Source: Paludibacter sp.
GTDB lineage: Bacteria; Bacteroidota; Bacteroidia; Bacteroidales; Paludibacteraceae
Length of the DNA: 64,000 nt
Assembly (NCBI GenBank): GCA_028710895.1
Contig: JAQTTH010000014.1
Location: 1-64,000 of the forward strand
Direction: 5' to 3'
A model generated the notes under the pieces. It had not been told where the DNA came from, did not search any database, and saw nothing but the letters and a program-made list of their open reading frames with translations. A program made the position numbers and the translations under genes. Shown piece after piece: positions 53,999 to 63,807 of the stretch. Numbering within the stretch: position 1 is the first letter of the stretch; each line of letters opens with the position of its first letter.

Positions 53999-56854
53999 TC
54001 AATGTGCCTCCAACCAGTTTATTCCCACACCACAATCAGCAATTAACGGAACCTGAAGCTTGATGGCATTTTCCATTTCTTCAACCACTACCTTGCGAAC
54101 AGCATCCAGTTCGGCCGTTGGAACAGTGAAATTCAACTCATCATGAACCTGCATTGTCATCTTTGCCTGCGAGTTCTCTTTTTCAAGTCGGTGCTGAATA
54201 TGAACCATGGCAATTTTAATGATATCAGCAGCCGAGCCTTGAATAGGCGCGTTAATAGCATTGCGTTCGGCAAAACCCCGAACGATGCTGTTTTGTGAAT
54301 TGATGTCCGGTAAAAACCGCTTGCGACCAAACAATGTCTCCACATAACCCATTTCCTTTGCCTTTTGAATGGCGTTATCCATGTATTTTTTTACATCGGG
54401 ATAGGTTGCAAAATACCCATCAATCAACTCCTTGGCTTCTGCACGTGGTATGCCTAAACGGTCGGACAGCCCAAACACCGATATTCCATAGATAATTCCA
54501 AAATTAGCTGTTTTGGCTTTGCGACGCATATCTGAGGTAACTTCACCGAGCGAAATCTTATATATTTTAGCCGCAGTAGCCGTATGAATATCGTGTCCGC
54601 TATTAAATGCTTCGAGCATATTGACATCTCCACTAAGATGCGCCATAATGCGTAGTTCAATTTGAGAATAGTCGGCACTTAGGAAAAGGCTATCCGCGTC
54701 TGGGATAAATGCTTTGCGGATTTCCTTGCCTTGCGCATCCCGAATAGGGATATTTTGCAAATTGGGATTTGTAGAGCTGAGCCGGCCGGTGGCAGCAACG
54801 GTTTGATTATACGATGTATGTACTTTCCCTGTAACAGGACTAATGAGTTGTGGCAAAGCATCTATATACGTACTCAATAGTTTCTTTAACCCGCGATAGT
54901 CCAGGATTTTCCCAATAATAGGATGCTTTGATCGAATTTTTTCCAGGACATCCTCAGCAGTTGAATATTGACCTGTCTTTGTTTTCTTGGCTTTGTCATC
55001 CAATTTTAATCGGTCGAACAGCACTTCGCCAACCTGCATGGGTGAACTGACATTGAATTCGAATCCGGCTATTTCATGAATTTCCTTTTCAATTTTTAGC
55101 ATCTCTGCTGTCAGAATTTCTGAACTTTGGCGCAATGCCTCACTATCGATGCGAACACCGGTTCTTTCCATCACTGCAAGAACCTTTAAAAGCGGCATTT
55201 CAATTTCATAGAAAAGATTTTCTAGCGCATTTGCTTTTAGTTCGGTCTCCAGAATTTGTTTCAGACGGAAAGTTACATCAGCATCTTCGGCAGCATAATC
55301 ACAAAGTTTCTCAATCTCTACCGAACGAATATCGGGCTGGTTCTTTCCTTTTCCACCGACCATTTCTTCGTAGTGTATTGTGCGATACTTGAGGTAAATT
55401 TCGGCTAAATAATCCATTCCGTGACGTAATTCGGGCTGTACCAGATAGTGTGCAATCATTGTATCGAAGAATTTACCGCTGAGTTCAATGCCATATTGAG
55501 CCAACATCAATAAATCGAACTTAATGTTTTGTCCAATCTTTTCGATATGATCACTTTCGAACACAACCTTAAACTCCCGAACAACCTGACGTGCTTCATC
55601 CTTATCAATCGGCAAAGAAACATAATAGGCCTCGCCCTCTTTAAAACAAAATGACATTCCAACTAAATCGGAAGTAAACATATCCAAACCAGTTGTTTCT
55701 GTATCGAAGCAAAATGACTTTTGCATAAAGAGTTTCGAAACCAAATCGGAACGTTTCACTTTATTATCTACAAGTATATAATTGTGAGGAGTTTCATTAA
55801 TGGATCTCAATCCTGTGAAATTTTCGTCAAGAACAGGCATTTCCTTCACAACCGCTTGCTGCACTTTTGGGGCAACTTCTTCCTGTTCGTTTCCATCATC
55901 GAATAATGACATTTGTCCCGGACTTGACTTTTTCTTGCCTGCAAATGCTATACTTGGCAGGGGTTGATCGGGAGGAAGTGATGTAAATGGATTGACACCC
56001 ATTTTGGCTGACATGGTGCGAAATTCCAACTCATCAAACAAAGCTCTTAGCTCCGGTTCGTTCCGTGGTTCAACTTCCAAACTTTTCTCATCAAAATCGA
56101 TAGGTACATCTATTTTAATCGTGGCCAAAAAGCGAGAAAAGATAATCAGTTCGCGGTTTTCTTCCACTTTCGTTTTCAATGCTCCTTTCAACTCGGAAGT
56201 GCGCTCAAGAAGTGTATCGATACTTCCAAATTCTTTCAGAAGTTTCACTGCCGTTTTCTCACCAACTCCGGGACAACCGGGAATATTATCGGATGCATCG
56301 CCCATCAAACCAAGCAAATCGATTACCTGCTCGTGACTATCTAAATCGTATTTTGCTTTGACTTCATCAGGCCCCATTACTTCAAAACCACCCGTGTGCT
56401 TGGGGCGATACATGAAAATATTATCGGAAACTAATTGCCCGTAATCTTTATCCGGGGTGAGCATATATACCTGGAAGCCTTCTTTTTCGGCCAATTTTGC
56501 CATTGTTCCAATAACATCATCAGCTTCAAAACCCGGAACTTCAAGAGCCGGAATATTATACGCCTTAATTAAGTCCTTGATAATTGGCACTGCCAACCGG
56601 ATATCCTCCGGAGTAGACTCCCGTTGAGCTTTATAAAGATCGTAGGCTTCATGACGAAAAGTTTTACCCTTTGGGTCAAAAGCTACAGCAATATGGGTAG
56701 GCTTTTCGCGTTTCAATACATCTTCGAGCGTATTTACAAATCCATAAATGGCTGAGGTATTTAATCCCTTTGAGTTAAAACGTGGCGCACGAATAAAAGC
56801 GTAATATGCACGATATATGATGGCGTAGGCATCTATTAAAAAAAGTTTTTTCAT
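53999..56854 (-). CDS. polA: DNA polymerase I
   Basis: 951 residues, full length. The 5' nuclease domain (about 1-290) begins FLIDAYAIIYRAYYA and has GDASDNIPG(C)PGVGEKTA. The proofreading exonuclease motif DTETTGLD starts at D384 (E386 also present), so proofreading is likely intact. The polymerase domain has DYSQIELRIMAHLSGD, RRKAKTANFGIIYG and MQVHDELNFTVP. The linker between nuclease and exonuclease has QMSLF (314-318), a beta-clamp-binding motif. Acts in Okazaki fragment processing and repair. The gap to the next gene (56855-57104) shows no other gene. Confidence 0.97.
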   Translation of the reverse strand: MKKLFLIDAYAIIYRAYYAFIRAPRFNSKGLNTSAIYGFVNTLEDVLKREKPTHIAVAFDPKGKTFRHEAYDLYKAQRESTPEDIRLAVPIIKDLIKAYNIPALEVPGFEADDVIGTMAKLAEKEGFQVYMLTPDKDYGQLVSDNIFMYRPKHTGGFEVMGPDEVKAKYDLDSHEQVIDLLGLMGDASDNIPGCPGVGEKTAVKLLKEFGSIDTLLERTSELKGALKTKVEENRELIIFSRFLATIKIDVPIDFDEKSLEVEPRNEPELRALFDELEFRTMSAKMGVNPFTSLPPDQPLPSIAFAGKKKSSPGQMSLFDDGNEQEEVAPKVQQAVVKEMPVLDENFTGLRSINETPHNYILVDNKVKRSDLVSKLFMQKSFCFDTETTGLDMFTSDLVGMSFCFKEGEAYYVSLPIDKDEARQVVREFKVVFESDHIEKIGQNIKFDLLMLAQYGIELSGKFFDTMIAHYLVQPELRHGMDYLAEIYLKYRTIHYEEMVGGKGKNQPDIRSVEIEKLCDYAAEDADVTFRLKQILETELKANALENLFYEIEMPLLKVLAVMERTGVRIDSEALRQSSEILTAEMLKIEKEIHEIAGFEFNVSSPMQVGEVLFDRLKLDDKAKKTKTGQYSTAEDVLEKIRSKHPIIGKILDYRGLKKLLSTYIDALPQLISPVTGKVHTSYNQTVAATGRLSSTNPNLQNIPIRDAQGKEIRKAFIPDADSLFLSADYSQIELRIMAHLSGDVNMLEAFNSGHDIHTATAAKIYKISLGEVTSDMRRKAKTANFGIIYGISVFGLSDRLGIPRAEAKELIDGYFATYPDVKKYMDNAIQKAKEMGYVETLFGRKRFLPDINSQNSIVRGFAERNAINAPIQGSAADIIKIAMVHIQHRLEKENSQAKMTMQVHDELNFTVPTAELDAVRKVVVEEMENAIKLQVPLIADCGVGINWLEAH

Positions 56855-57104
56855 GTTTTTAGCTGGAGTCTAACGTGTAGTGAAAGAATGAACAGATTAC
56901 ATTTAAAGAGAGTTCACAAAATTGATATCAAAAAAAGTTTTTCATCTAAAAAAAGAACATAAAACCTTAAAATAAGGCAGTTGACTCTTAATATCAGACA
57001 GCATAATATCAATTTGAGTGTAAAAGTAATTAAAATTTACGCAGAAATAATCTTAAATAGTTAAACAAACGCCAAAATTGTTTACTTTTGCAACGCACAC
57101 CAAA

Positions 57105-58091
57105 ATGAGCGTTCCGATGAACTTTATTGAATCCATTAAACGGCCAATCTTAAACGAGATGCAATTGTTTGCAAAAACATTTGCAGAATCACTGAGCACA
57201 GACAATCCTATGCTCGAAAGTGTAAACGAATATGTGCTTCAGAAAAGTGGAAAGCAACTGCGCCCCATGATGGCAATGCTCTCTGCGAAAATGTGTGGTC
57301 CGGTAAATCAGGATACTATTAATGGAGCGCTGTCATTAGAGTTGTTACACACAGCCAGCCTCATTCACGACGATGTCGTTGACGATACGACTGAACGTCG
57401 TGGCAAACCATCAGTAAATGCCCGTTGGACCAACAAAATAGCCATTTTGTCCGGAGATTATATACTTTCAAAAGCTCTTAGTTGTGCAGTAAAAACAAAT
57501 AGCCTTCCCATTATAAAAGCAATTGCCAACATAGGCATGCAACTTTCCGATGGGGAACTTTTGCAATTAGTAAATGCAAGAATCACCTCATCCACCGAGG
57601 AAAACTACTATACAATCATCCGTAAAAAGACAGCATTACTTTTCTCTACCTGTACTGAAGTTGGCGGATTATCTGTAAATGCTGACGAAAAGTCGCTGGC
57701 TCATTTACGCAATTTCGGGGAATACCTGGGTATTTGCTTTCAGATAAAAGATGACATTTTCGACTACTCTACTGACATTCAGATTGGTAAACCGACAGGC
57801 AATGATATTCGCGATGGTAAAGTTACGCTGCCATTAATTTATGTATTGCTCAATACAGCGGGAGAACTGCGCGATAAAATTCTTTCGTGGGTTGAAAATA
57901 AAGATTTTACTCCTGAGAATATTGAAACAATTACTCAATACACGCACGACAACGGTGGAGTGAAATATGCGATTGCCCAAATGGAAGCATTCAAAAACAA
58001 AGCCATCGAAGAACTCAATGGCTTTGCAGACAGCGAAGAAAAGAAATCGCTTATTTTGTGTGCAGAGTATGCTGCCAGCAGAGAATTTTAA
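57105..58091 (+). CDS. Polyprenyl diphosphate synthase
   Basis: 328 residues from MSVPMNFIES; the frame extends by a TTG codon at 57078 but that overlaps TACTTTTG at 57083-57090, a likely -7 element. The first aspartate-rich motif LIHDDVVDDTTERRG and the second QIKDDIFDYS (DDxxD) bind the prenyl diphosphates with Mg. GKQLRPMMAML also matches long-chain trans-prenyltransferases. It probably makes octaprenyl- or similar chain diphosphate for menaquinone; chain length cannot be fixed here. It converges on deoC with 4 bases of overlap at the stops. Confidence 0.93.
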   Translation: MSVPMNFIESIKRPILNEMQLFAKTFAESLSTDNPMLESVNEYVLQKSGKQLRPMMAMLSAKMCGPVNQDTINGALSLELLHTASLIHDDVVDDTTERRGKPSVNARWTNKIAILSGDYILSKALSCAVKTNSLPIIKAIANIGMQLSDGELLQLVNARITSSTEENYYTIIRKKTALLFSTCTEVGGLSVNADEKSLAHLRNFGEYLGICFQIKDDIFDYSTDIQIGKPTGNDIRDGKVTLPLIYVLLNTAGELRDKILSWVENKDFTPENIETITQYTHDNGGVKYAIAQMEAFKNKAIEELNGFADSEEKKSLILCAEYAASREF

Positions 58092-58966
58092 AAGTATTTC
58101 ACTTCTTTTCCCTCAATGGAGCTAAGCAGGTTGTTAGCAAGACGACTGGCACCAAAACGGAACATCGTATTATTCAACCATTCATTTCCCAACACCGATT
58201 TTACAATCGTATAATGCTTAACGGCATCTTCTGTTGTTACAATGCCTCCGGCTGGTTTGTAACTCACCTTTACACCTGTCTTTTCGTACCATTCTTTGAT
58301 AGCCTGACACATTACGTAAGTTGCTTCCAATGTTGCCGCAACCGGAATTTTACCTGTTGATGTTTTGATGAAATCTGCACCAGAAGCCATTGCCAATATA
58401 GAAGCTTTTTTGATATTCGATGCTGATTGTAAGGCACCTGTCTCCAAAATTACTTTTAGATGAGCCTCGCGGCAAGCTGCTTTTATCTCCGAAAGCTCTT
58501 CGTACACCTCCTGATAGTTGCCTTCGAGGAATTTGCCAATTGAAATAACCACATCAATTTCTGTAGCACCTTCCATCACGCACATAGCTGTTTCGGCCAC
58601 TTTTACTTCGATAAATGTTTGTGAAGCTGGGAAACCTGCCGAAACCGCAGCAATACCAATGTTTTCGGTCAGATGTTCTTTTACTACCGGAACCAAAGAC
58701 GGATAAACACAAATGGCACCTACATTTGGCAGATGTGGAAATTTTGCTTTAAAACCATTCACTTTCTCCACCATCGAAATGATTTCGGCATGCGTGTCAG
58801 TTCCATTCAACGAAGTCAAATCAATCTGATTCAAACATTGTTTATACACTCCTACAGTATCGTTTTCGGCATAATGTGCTGAAAGAATTTTTTCAATATC
58901 TTGTTTTACACTTTCGTCGCTTACATTGCAATCGTATTGCTTAAAAAGGTCGTCAAATTTGCTCAT
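58088..58966 (-). CDS. deoC: Deoxyribose-phosphate aldolase
   Basis: 292 residues. The TIM-barrel aldolase cleaves 2-deoxyribose 5-phosphate to acetaldehyde and glyceraldehyde 3-phosphate. The Schiff-base lysine is K201 in DFIKTSTGK, and the second essential lysine is in VSYKPAGGI. EIDVVISIGKF is the class signature. About 40 extra N-terminal residues versus the E. coli enzyme are common in Bacteroidetes. It is preceded by the MazG-like gene on the same strand, with 88 bases between. Confidence 0.95.
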   Translation of the reverse strand: MSKFDDLFKQYDCNVSDESVKQDIEKILSAHYAENDTVGVYKQCLNQIDLTSLNGTDTHAEIISMVEKVNGFKAKFPHLPNVGAICVYPSLVPVVKEHLTENIGIAAVSAGFPASQTFIEVKVAETAMCVMEGATEIDVVISIGKFLEGNYQEVYEELSEIKAACREAHLKVILETGALQSASNIKKASILAMASGADFIKTSTGKIPVAATLEATYVMCQAIKEWYEKTGVKVSYKPAGGIVTTEDAVKHYTIVKSVLGNEWLNNTMFRFGASRLANNLLSSIEGKEVKYF

Positions 58967-59054
58967 ATCTTTAGAGTTAATTAGTTGAACTGGTAATTAG
59001 TTGATTGATTAGGTAATTGAAAGTCGGCAAGTGCCTTTAAACGACAACTCTGAA

Positions 59055-59384
59055 TTACTGGCTGAGTTTATCGTTTTCGAGGTGGCGGGTTTTATCCCGA
59101 TCTGTTTTCTTTTGCATATTCTTTTCGAATGCTTCGGTGAGGTCTATCCCGGTTTGATTGGCTAAACAAATAAGTACCCAAAGCACATCAGCCATTTCGT
59201 CGGCAAGATTGGCTTCTTTATCGGATTTTTTGAAAGATTGCTCACCATACGTACGGGAAATAACACGCGCCAACTCACCTACTTCTTCTGTGAGAATGGC
59301 CATATTGGTCAATTCGCCAAAGTATCGGACGCCATAGGTTTTAATCCAATCGTCCACTTGCTTTTGAGCCTCTTCCAGTGTCAT
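59055..59384 (-). CDS. MazG-like nucleotide pyrophosphohydrolase
   Basis: 109 residues, one MazG-like domain. Metal ligands are in EEVGELARV and DEMADVLWVLICLANQTGIDL (ExxE then ExxD pattern). Proteins of this size act as house-cleaning pyrophosphohydrolases on (d)NTPs; the substrate is unknown. The start codon lies beside the psd stop (59385), so they are co-transcribed. It precedes deoC in the same direction. Confidence 0.9.
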   Translation of the reverse strand: MTLEEAQKQVDDWIKTYGVRYFGELTNMAILTEEVGELARVISRTYGEQSFKKSDKEANLADEMADVLWVLICLANQTGIDLTEAFEKNMQKKTDRDKTRHLENDKLSQ

Positions 59385-60056
59385 TTAATCTTCGTTTAAA
59401 CGGGCAATAATAGTCTCATTACCTGTTGTTGAATCGCCAACCTGAACAAAAATCTCTGTATCAAGCGGGAAATATAAATCAACGCGGGAGCCAAATTTAA
59501 TGAATCCAAGATGCTCATTCAAATGACATTTTTTACCGGCATGTGCATAAGTTACAATACGACGAGCCAAAGCCCCTGCAATTTGACGAACCAAAACCTG
59601 CGTTTTGCCTTCCGACTCCAAAACCACTGTTGAACGCTCATTTTCGGTGCTCGATTTAGGCAAAAATGCCGCCATATGCCTTCCACTGTGATGAATTGAT
59701 TTTACAACAGTTCCTTTAAATGGGTACCAATTTGCATGCACATTAAAAACCGACATAAAAATAGAAACCTGAATCCGTTTATCGCCGAAATATTCCAATT
59801 CGTCGGTCGGTTCAACAACTACAATAGTTCCATCGGCAGGTGCAACCACCATGCTTGGGTCATCCAGATACACTTTGCGGGGCGGATTGCGGAAGAAATA
59901 AGCAAAAAAGAACAATAATAAAGCAGAAATGATTATGTTTATTATCGGCACTATACCCAGAAAATGGGTATAAATGTATAGGTTCAACAACAATAGAATT
60001 AATGCCAGAGTCCCCAGAATTAACCTACCTTCTTTATGTATTCTAACGTATCTCAT
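59385..60056 (-). CDS. psd: Phosphatidylserine decarboxylase proenzyme
   Basis: 223 residues, the short Psd form. It has one or two membrane helices near the N terminus (about 11-53). The self-cleavage site is GS in FIKFGSRVDLYFP (G189-S190), which gives a small alpha chain with a pyruvoyl group. Upstream, VAPADGTIVVVE and FMSVFNVHANW are typical of the family. It makes phosphatidylethanolamine. It diverges from purB, separated by 269 bases, and is first in a psd, MazG-like, deoC run. Confidence 0.94.
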   Translation of the reverse strand: MRYVRIHKEGRLILGTLALILLLLNLYIYTHFLGIVPIINIIISALLLFFFAYFFRNPPRKVYLDDPSMVVAPADGTIVVVEPTDELEYFGDKRIQVSIFMSVFNVHANWYPFKGTVVKSIHHSGRHMAAFLPKSSTENERSTVVLESEGKTQVLVRQIAGALARRIVTYAHAGKKCHLNEHLGFIKFGSRVDLYFPLDTEIFVQVGDSTTGNETIIARLNED

Positions 60057-60173
60057 AAATTGTTTAATTTTGCTGTAATCAGGTAAAAACAGTATTACTT
60101 TTGTGTTCGTAGTTTTAATTGTGATAACAAAAGTATAGAAAAAGAATCAGTGCTGCAAGTGAGCTTAACAAAC

Positions 60174-60204
60174 TTTTCTAATCCGATAGAATTGATTAAC
60201 TTTG
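60174..60204 (+). promoter_or_regulatory. purB promoter
   Basis: TTTT (60174-60177), 19 bases, TAACTTTG (60197-60204). The -7 is a full match and the -33 differs at one base. It lies about 120 bases before the start codon at 60326 and inside or just before the longer in-frame start at 60209, favouring the later start. Confidence 0.65.
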
Positions 60205-60325
60205 CAGCTTGTTTTTCGCCAAAAATCGAAATGTATTTTGGGGAAGGCAGACATCCCTGTATTTCTTTTTTGATTGTAAATGCAACAATCTTACAAACTG
60301 TAAATTAGTAAATTATATACAAATC

Positions 60326-61669
60326 ATGAACTTATCCCTTCTTACCGCTATTTCCCCTGTTGATGGTCGTTACCGTACAAAAACCGAAGCTTATGCAGCC
60401 TATTTTTCAGAATATGCCCTTATCCGTTATCGCGTTTTAGTTGAGGTTGAATATTTTATTGCACTTTGCGAAATTCCATTGAAACAGCTGGAGCAGGTAC
60501 CTGTTTCGGTTTTTCCAAAACTTCGCTCGCTATACACTGAATTTTCGGAAGCTGATGCACTACGGGTAAAAGAAATTGAAGGGGTAACCAATCACGACGT
60601 GAAAGCAATTGAGTATTTTCTGAAAGAAAAATTTGATTTATTGCATCTGCAACCCTTCAAAGAATTTATTCATTTTGGATTGACATCACAAGATATCAAT
60701 AACACGGCTGTTCCAACTTCTATCAAAGAAGCATTAATCAATGTTTATTATCCTGAGTTAGATGCGTTGGTACAGAATCTGACACACCTTGTTGACGAAT
60801 GGCGCGATGTGTCTATGTTGGCTAAAACTCACGGACAACCTGCTTCGCCAACCCGTCTTGGTAAAGAAATAATGGTCTATGTGAACCGTTTGAACCAACA
60901 ATTGGCAGCACTCAAACAAACTCCAAATTCGGCTAAATTCGGTGGAGCCACAGGAAACTTCAATGCTCACCAGGTAGCTTACCCACTTATAAACTGGAAA
61001 GACTTCGGAAATAAGTTTGTTGCTGAAAAGTTGGGTCTGGAACGCGAACAATGGACCACTCAAATTTCGAATTACGACAATCTGGCTGCTCAGTTCGACG
61101 CGATGAAACGCATAAACACCATCCTGATTGACTTTTGCCGTGATATCTGGACCTATGTTTCAATGGAATACTTCAAACAGCGCATCAAAGCTGGCGAAGT
61201 TGGTTCATCGGCTATGCCACACAAAGTGAATCCGATTGATTTTGAAAATGCCGAAGGAAACCTGGCCATTGCCAATGCTTCTTTCGAGTTTTTATCGGCA
61301 AAACTGCCGGTATCCCGTTTACAACGCGACCTGACAGATAGTACTGTTCTTCGCAATATCGGTGTACCATTTGCACATACAATGATTGCAACACAAAGCA
61401 TTCTGAAGGGATTGGGCAAATTGTTGCTGAACGAAACTGCTATTTACCGTGATTTGGACAATACCTGGGCAGTAGTTGCTGAGGGCATTCAAACCATTCT
61501 TCGTCGCGAAGCATACCCATCGCCTTACGAAGCATTGAAAGCCTTGACCCGTGTAAACGAAGGAATTACCGAAAAATCAATTCGCGATTTCATCGAAACA
61601 CTCGATGTGAGTCAGTCGGTAAAAGAAGAATTGAAACGTATCACTCCACGTAATTATACCGGAGTTTGA
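60326..61669 (+). CDS. purB: Adenylosuccinate lyase
   Basis: 447 residues from MNLSLLTAISPVDGRYRTKT. The frame continues to 60209 but is not typical there. It catalyses two steps of purine synthesis, releasing fumarate from SAICAR and adenylosuccinate. HFGLTSQDINNTAVP and KTHGQPASPTRLGKE are active-site regions; SSAMPHKVNPIDFENAEGN is the fumarase-superfamily signature. Its stop TGA is the first three bases of TGATGTGAT, like the sequence at the radC stop. An ABC exporter follows 70 bases downstream. Confidence 0.97.
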   Translation: MNLSLLTAISPVDGRYRTKTEAYAAYFSEYALIRYRVLVEVEYFIALCEIPLKQLEQVPVSVFPKLRSLYTEFSEADALRVKEIEGVTNHDVKAIEYFLKEKFDLLHLQPFKEFIHFGLTSQDINNTAVPTSIKEALINVYYPELDALVQNLTHLVDEWRDVSMLAKTHGQPASPTRLGKEIMVYVNRLNQQLAALKQTPNSAKFGGATGNFNAHQVAYPLINWKDFGNKFVAEKLGLEREQWTTQISNYDNLAAQFDAMKRINTILIDFCRDIWTYVSMEYFKQRIKAGEVGSSAMPHKVNPIDFENAEGNLAIANASFEFLSAKLPVSRLQRDLTDSTVLRNIGVPFAHTMIATQSILKGLGKLLLNETAIYRDLDNTWAVVAEGIQTILRREAYPSPYEALKALTRVNEGITEKSIRDFIETLDVSQSVKEELKRITPRNYTGV

Positions 61670-61700
61670 TGTGATAAGATGTTGATTTGATAATGTGGTG
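61667..61700 (+). repeat. Partial TGATG-rich repeat after purB
   Basis: TGATGTGATAAGATGTTGA followed by TTTGATAATGTGGTG resembles the 52-bp arms at 42081 and 42531, but with several changes. As at radC, it begins with the gene's own stop codon. No partner arm is visible nearby. Confidence 0.55.
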
Positions 61701-61739
61701 TTGAAATCTTTGCTTTCTTGTAACTTGTAACTAAAAAAC

Positions 61740-63578
61740 ATGTTCAAATTCATTACGCTCCTAAAGCGATTTATTCCGCCTTACAAAAAGTACGTTGTCC
61801 TTTCGATGCTGTTCAATCTGCTTTCGACAGTTTTCAGCTTATTTTCGTTTGCGGCTATCATTCCTGTCCTTCAATTGCTTTTTGGACTGGAACATTCCGA
61901 TAAAAAATTTAAAATCTGGACCTGGCACGATAGCATCAGCCATATAGTTGACGGCGTAAAGAACAATTTTTTATATTCAGTTGAACACGCCATTCAATCG
62001 GTGGGACCAAGCGCAGCATTGCTTTATTTGGGTTTATTTCTGGTTGTGATGACGGCATTTAAAGTGGGGACAGCCTATCTGGGTTCATTTTACATGATTC
62101 CTATTCGTACGGGTGTTTTGCGGGATTTACGCAATCAGTTGTACGCGAAAATCATTAGTCTACCGATTGGATTTTTCACCGACGAGCGAAAGGGTGATAT
62201 TATGTCGCGTATGACCGGTGATGTGAACGAAGTGGAAGTGTCCATTATGAGTTCGCTGGATATGGTATTCAAAAATCCGGTAATGATTTTGATTTACCTC
62301 GGTGTAATGTTTGCTATGAGTTGGGAACTTACCATTTTTGTATTAGTACTGCTACCGTTCAGCGGTTGGTTGATAGGCAAAATCGGTAAATCGCTTAGAA
62401 AACGCTCCACACTGGGACAAGAACAAACCGGCGAACTGCTCTCACAAATTGAAGAAACCCTTGGCGGACTTCGGGTTGTTAAGGCATTTAACGCCGAACA
62501 CAAACTGGAAGCCCGGTTTAGCATTTTGAATGAAAAACTGCGTAAAACATTTAACCGCTTAAACCGCCGCTACAACCTGGCACATCCTGTAAGTGAATTG
62601 CTTGGCACAATGGTTATCGCGATTCTACTTTGGTTTGGAGGCGTACTTATTATCGGACACCGAAGCCAGATTGACGCAGCTCAGTTTATTTATTATATCG
62701 TCATTTTTTATAGCATCATTGCTCCTTCGAAAGATTTGTCGAAAGCATCTTATAGCATTCAGAAAGGGCTTGCATCGCTCGACCGCGTGGATATGATACT
62801 CCAAAGCGAAAACACGATAAAAAATCCAAAGAACCCGGAAACACTTCATCCTTTTTCGGATAAAATAGAATTCCGAAATCTGAGTTTTAAATATGAATCG
62901 GAGTGGGTGTTACGCGATATAAACCTGATTGTACCGAAAGGGAAAACGATAGCGTTGGTTGGCCAATCGGGCTCCGGTAAATCAACGTTGGTTGACTTAT
63001 TGCCCCGTTATTACGACCCGGTAAAGGGTGAGATTTTGCTCGACGGAATAAACATTAAAAAATACAACACCCACGATTTACGCTCTCTGATGGGCAATGT
63101 GAATCAGGAAGCTATTTTGTTTAACGACACATTTTACAACAACATTGCCTTTGGCGTTGAAAATACCACCATGGAGCAAGTGATAGAAGCAGCCAAAATT
63201 GCGAATGCACACGACTTCATTTCGGCGACAGAAAATGGTTATGAAACCAGCATTGGCGACCGGGGAGGCAAACTCTCAGGCGGACAGCGCCAACGGGTAA
63301 GTATTGCACGGGCCATACTTAAAAATCCACCCATTTTAATATTGGACGAAGCCACATCGGCGCTTGATACCGAATCGGAAAAAATGGTTCAGGAGGCACT
63401 CGAAAACCTAATGCTCAACCGAACCACACTTGTTGTAGCCCATCGTTTGTCGACAATCAAACGTGCCGATGAAATTTGTGTGCTGCACGAAGGAAAAATT
63501 GTTGAACGTGGTAAACACGACGATTTAATAACCCTCGATGGGTATTATAAACGATTATGCGATATGCAATCGTTTTAG
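61740..63578 (+). CDS. ABC transporter, permease-ATPase fusion (MsbA-like)
   Basis: 612 residues. Six membrane helices in the first 330 residues, with the exporter coupling segment RMTGDVNEVE. The ATPase half has Walker A GQSGSGKST (about 411), Q-loop NVNQEAILFN, signature LSGGQRQRVSIARAIL and ILDEATSALDTESE, then the H-loop VAHRLSTI. It is a half-transporter that works as a homodimer, probably exporting lipid A precursor or another lipid; the substrate is inferred from family only. A terminator follows at 63607-63642. Confidence 0.93.
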   Translation: MFKFITLLKRFIPPYKKYVVLSMLFNLLSTVFSLFSFAAIIPVLQLLFGLEHSDKKFKIWTWHDSISHIVDGVKNNFLYSVEHAIQSVGPSAALLYLGLFLVVMTAFKVGTAYLGSFYMIPIRTGVLRDLRNQLYAKIISLPIGFFTDERKGDIMSRMTGDVNEVEVSIMSSLDMVFKNPVMILIYLGVMFAMSWELTIFVLVLLPFSGWLIGKIGKSLRKRSTLGQEQTGELLSQIEETLGGLRVVKAFNAEHKLEARFSILNEKLRKTFNRLNRRYNLAHPVSELLGTMVIAILLWFGGVLIIGHRSQIDAAQFIYYIVIFYSIIAPSKDLSKASYSIQKGLASLDRVDMILQSENTIKNPKNPETLHPFSDKIEFRNLSFKYESEWVLRDINLIVPKGKTIALVGQSGSGKSTLVDLLPRYYDPVKGEILLDGINIKKYNTHDLRSLMGNVNQEAILFNDTFYNNIAFGVENTTMEQVIEAAKIANAHDFISATENGYETSIGDRGGKLSGGQRQRVSIARAILKNPPILILDEATSALDTESEKMVQEALENLMLNRTTLVVAHRLSTIKRADEICVLHEGKIVERGKHDDLITLDGYYKRLCDMQSF

Positions 63579-63606
63579 AATTAGGAGTCGAGATTTTGAG
63601 AAAACA

Positions 63607-63642
63607 TGAAAAAGCCAGTTCAACATTGAACTGGCTTTTTCA
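63607..63642 (+). terminator. Terminator of the MsbA-like gene
   Basis: A perfect 15-bp stem (63607-63621 with 63628-63642), loop AACATT, T run within the stem's 3' arm. It lies 29 bases after the stop codon. Confidence 0.9.
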
Positions 63643-63807
63643 CATCCAGAATAGCAACCTTTAGAGAATCTGAGAATAAATGAAGTAAATAATTGAACAA
63701 AAAGAATTAAGATTTAAACTTATTTTATATATTTGTAGCGAAAATTGTGATAATATGATCTGAATACTAAAATTAAACCAGAATAATATTTAAAAAACTG
63801 AACAACG

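Noticed and set aside
60209-60325. An N-terminal extension of purB
   Set aside because: The frame starts next to the promoter -7 element and the added residues (cysteine- and asparagine-rich) do not resemble PurB.
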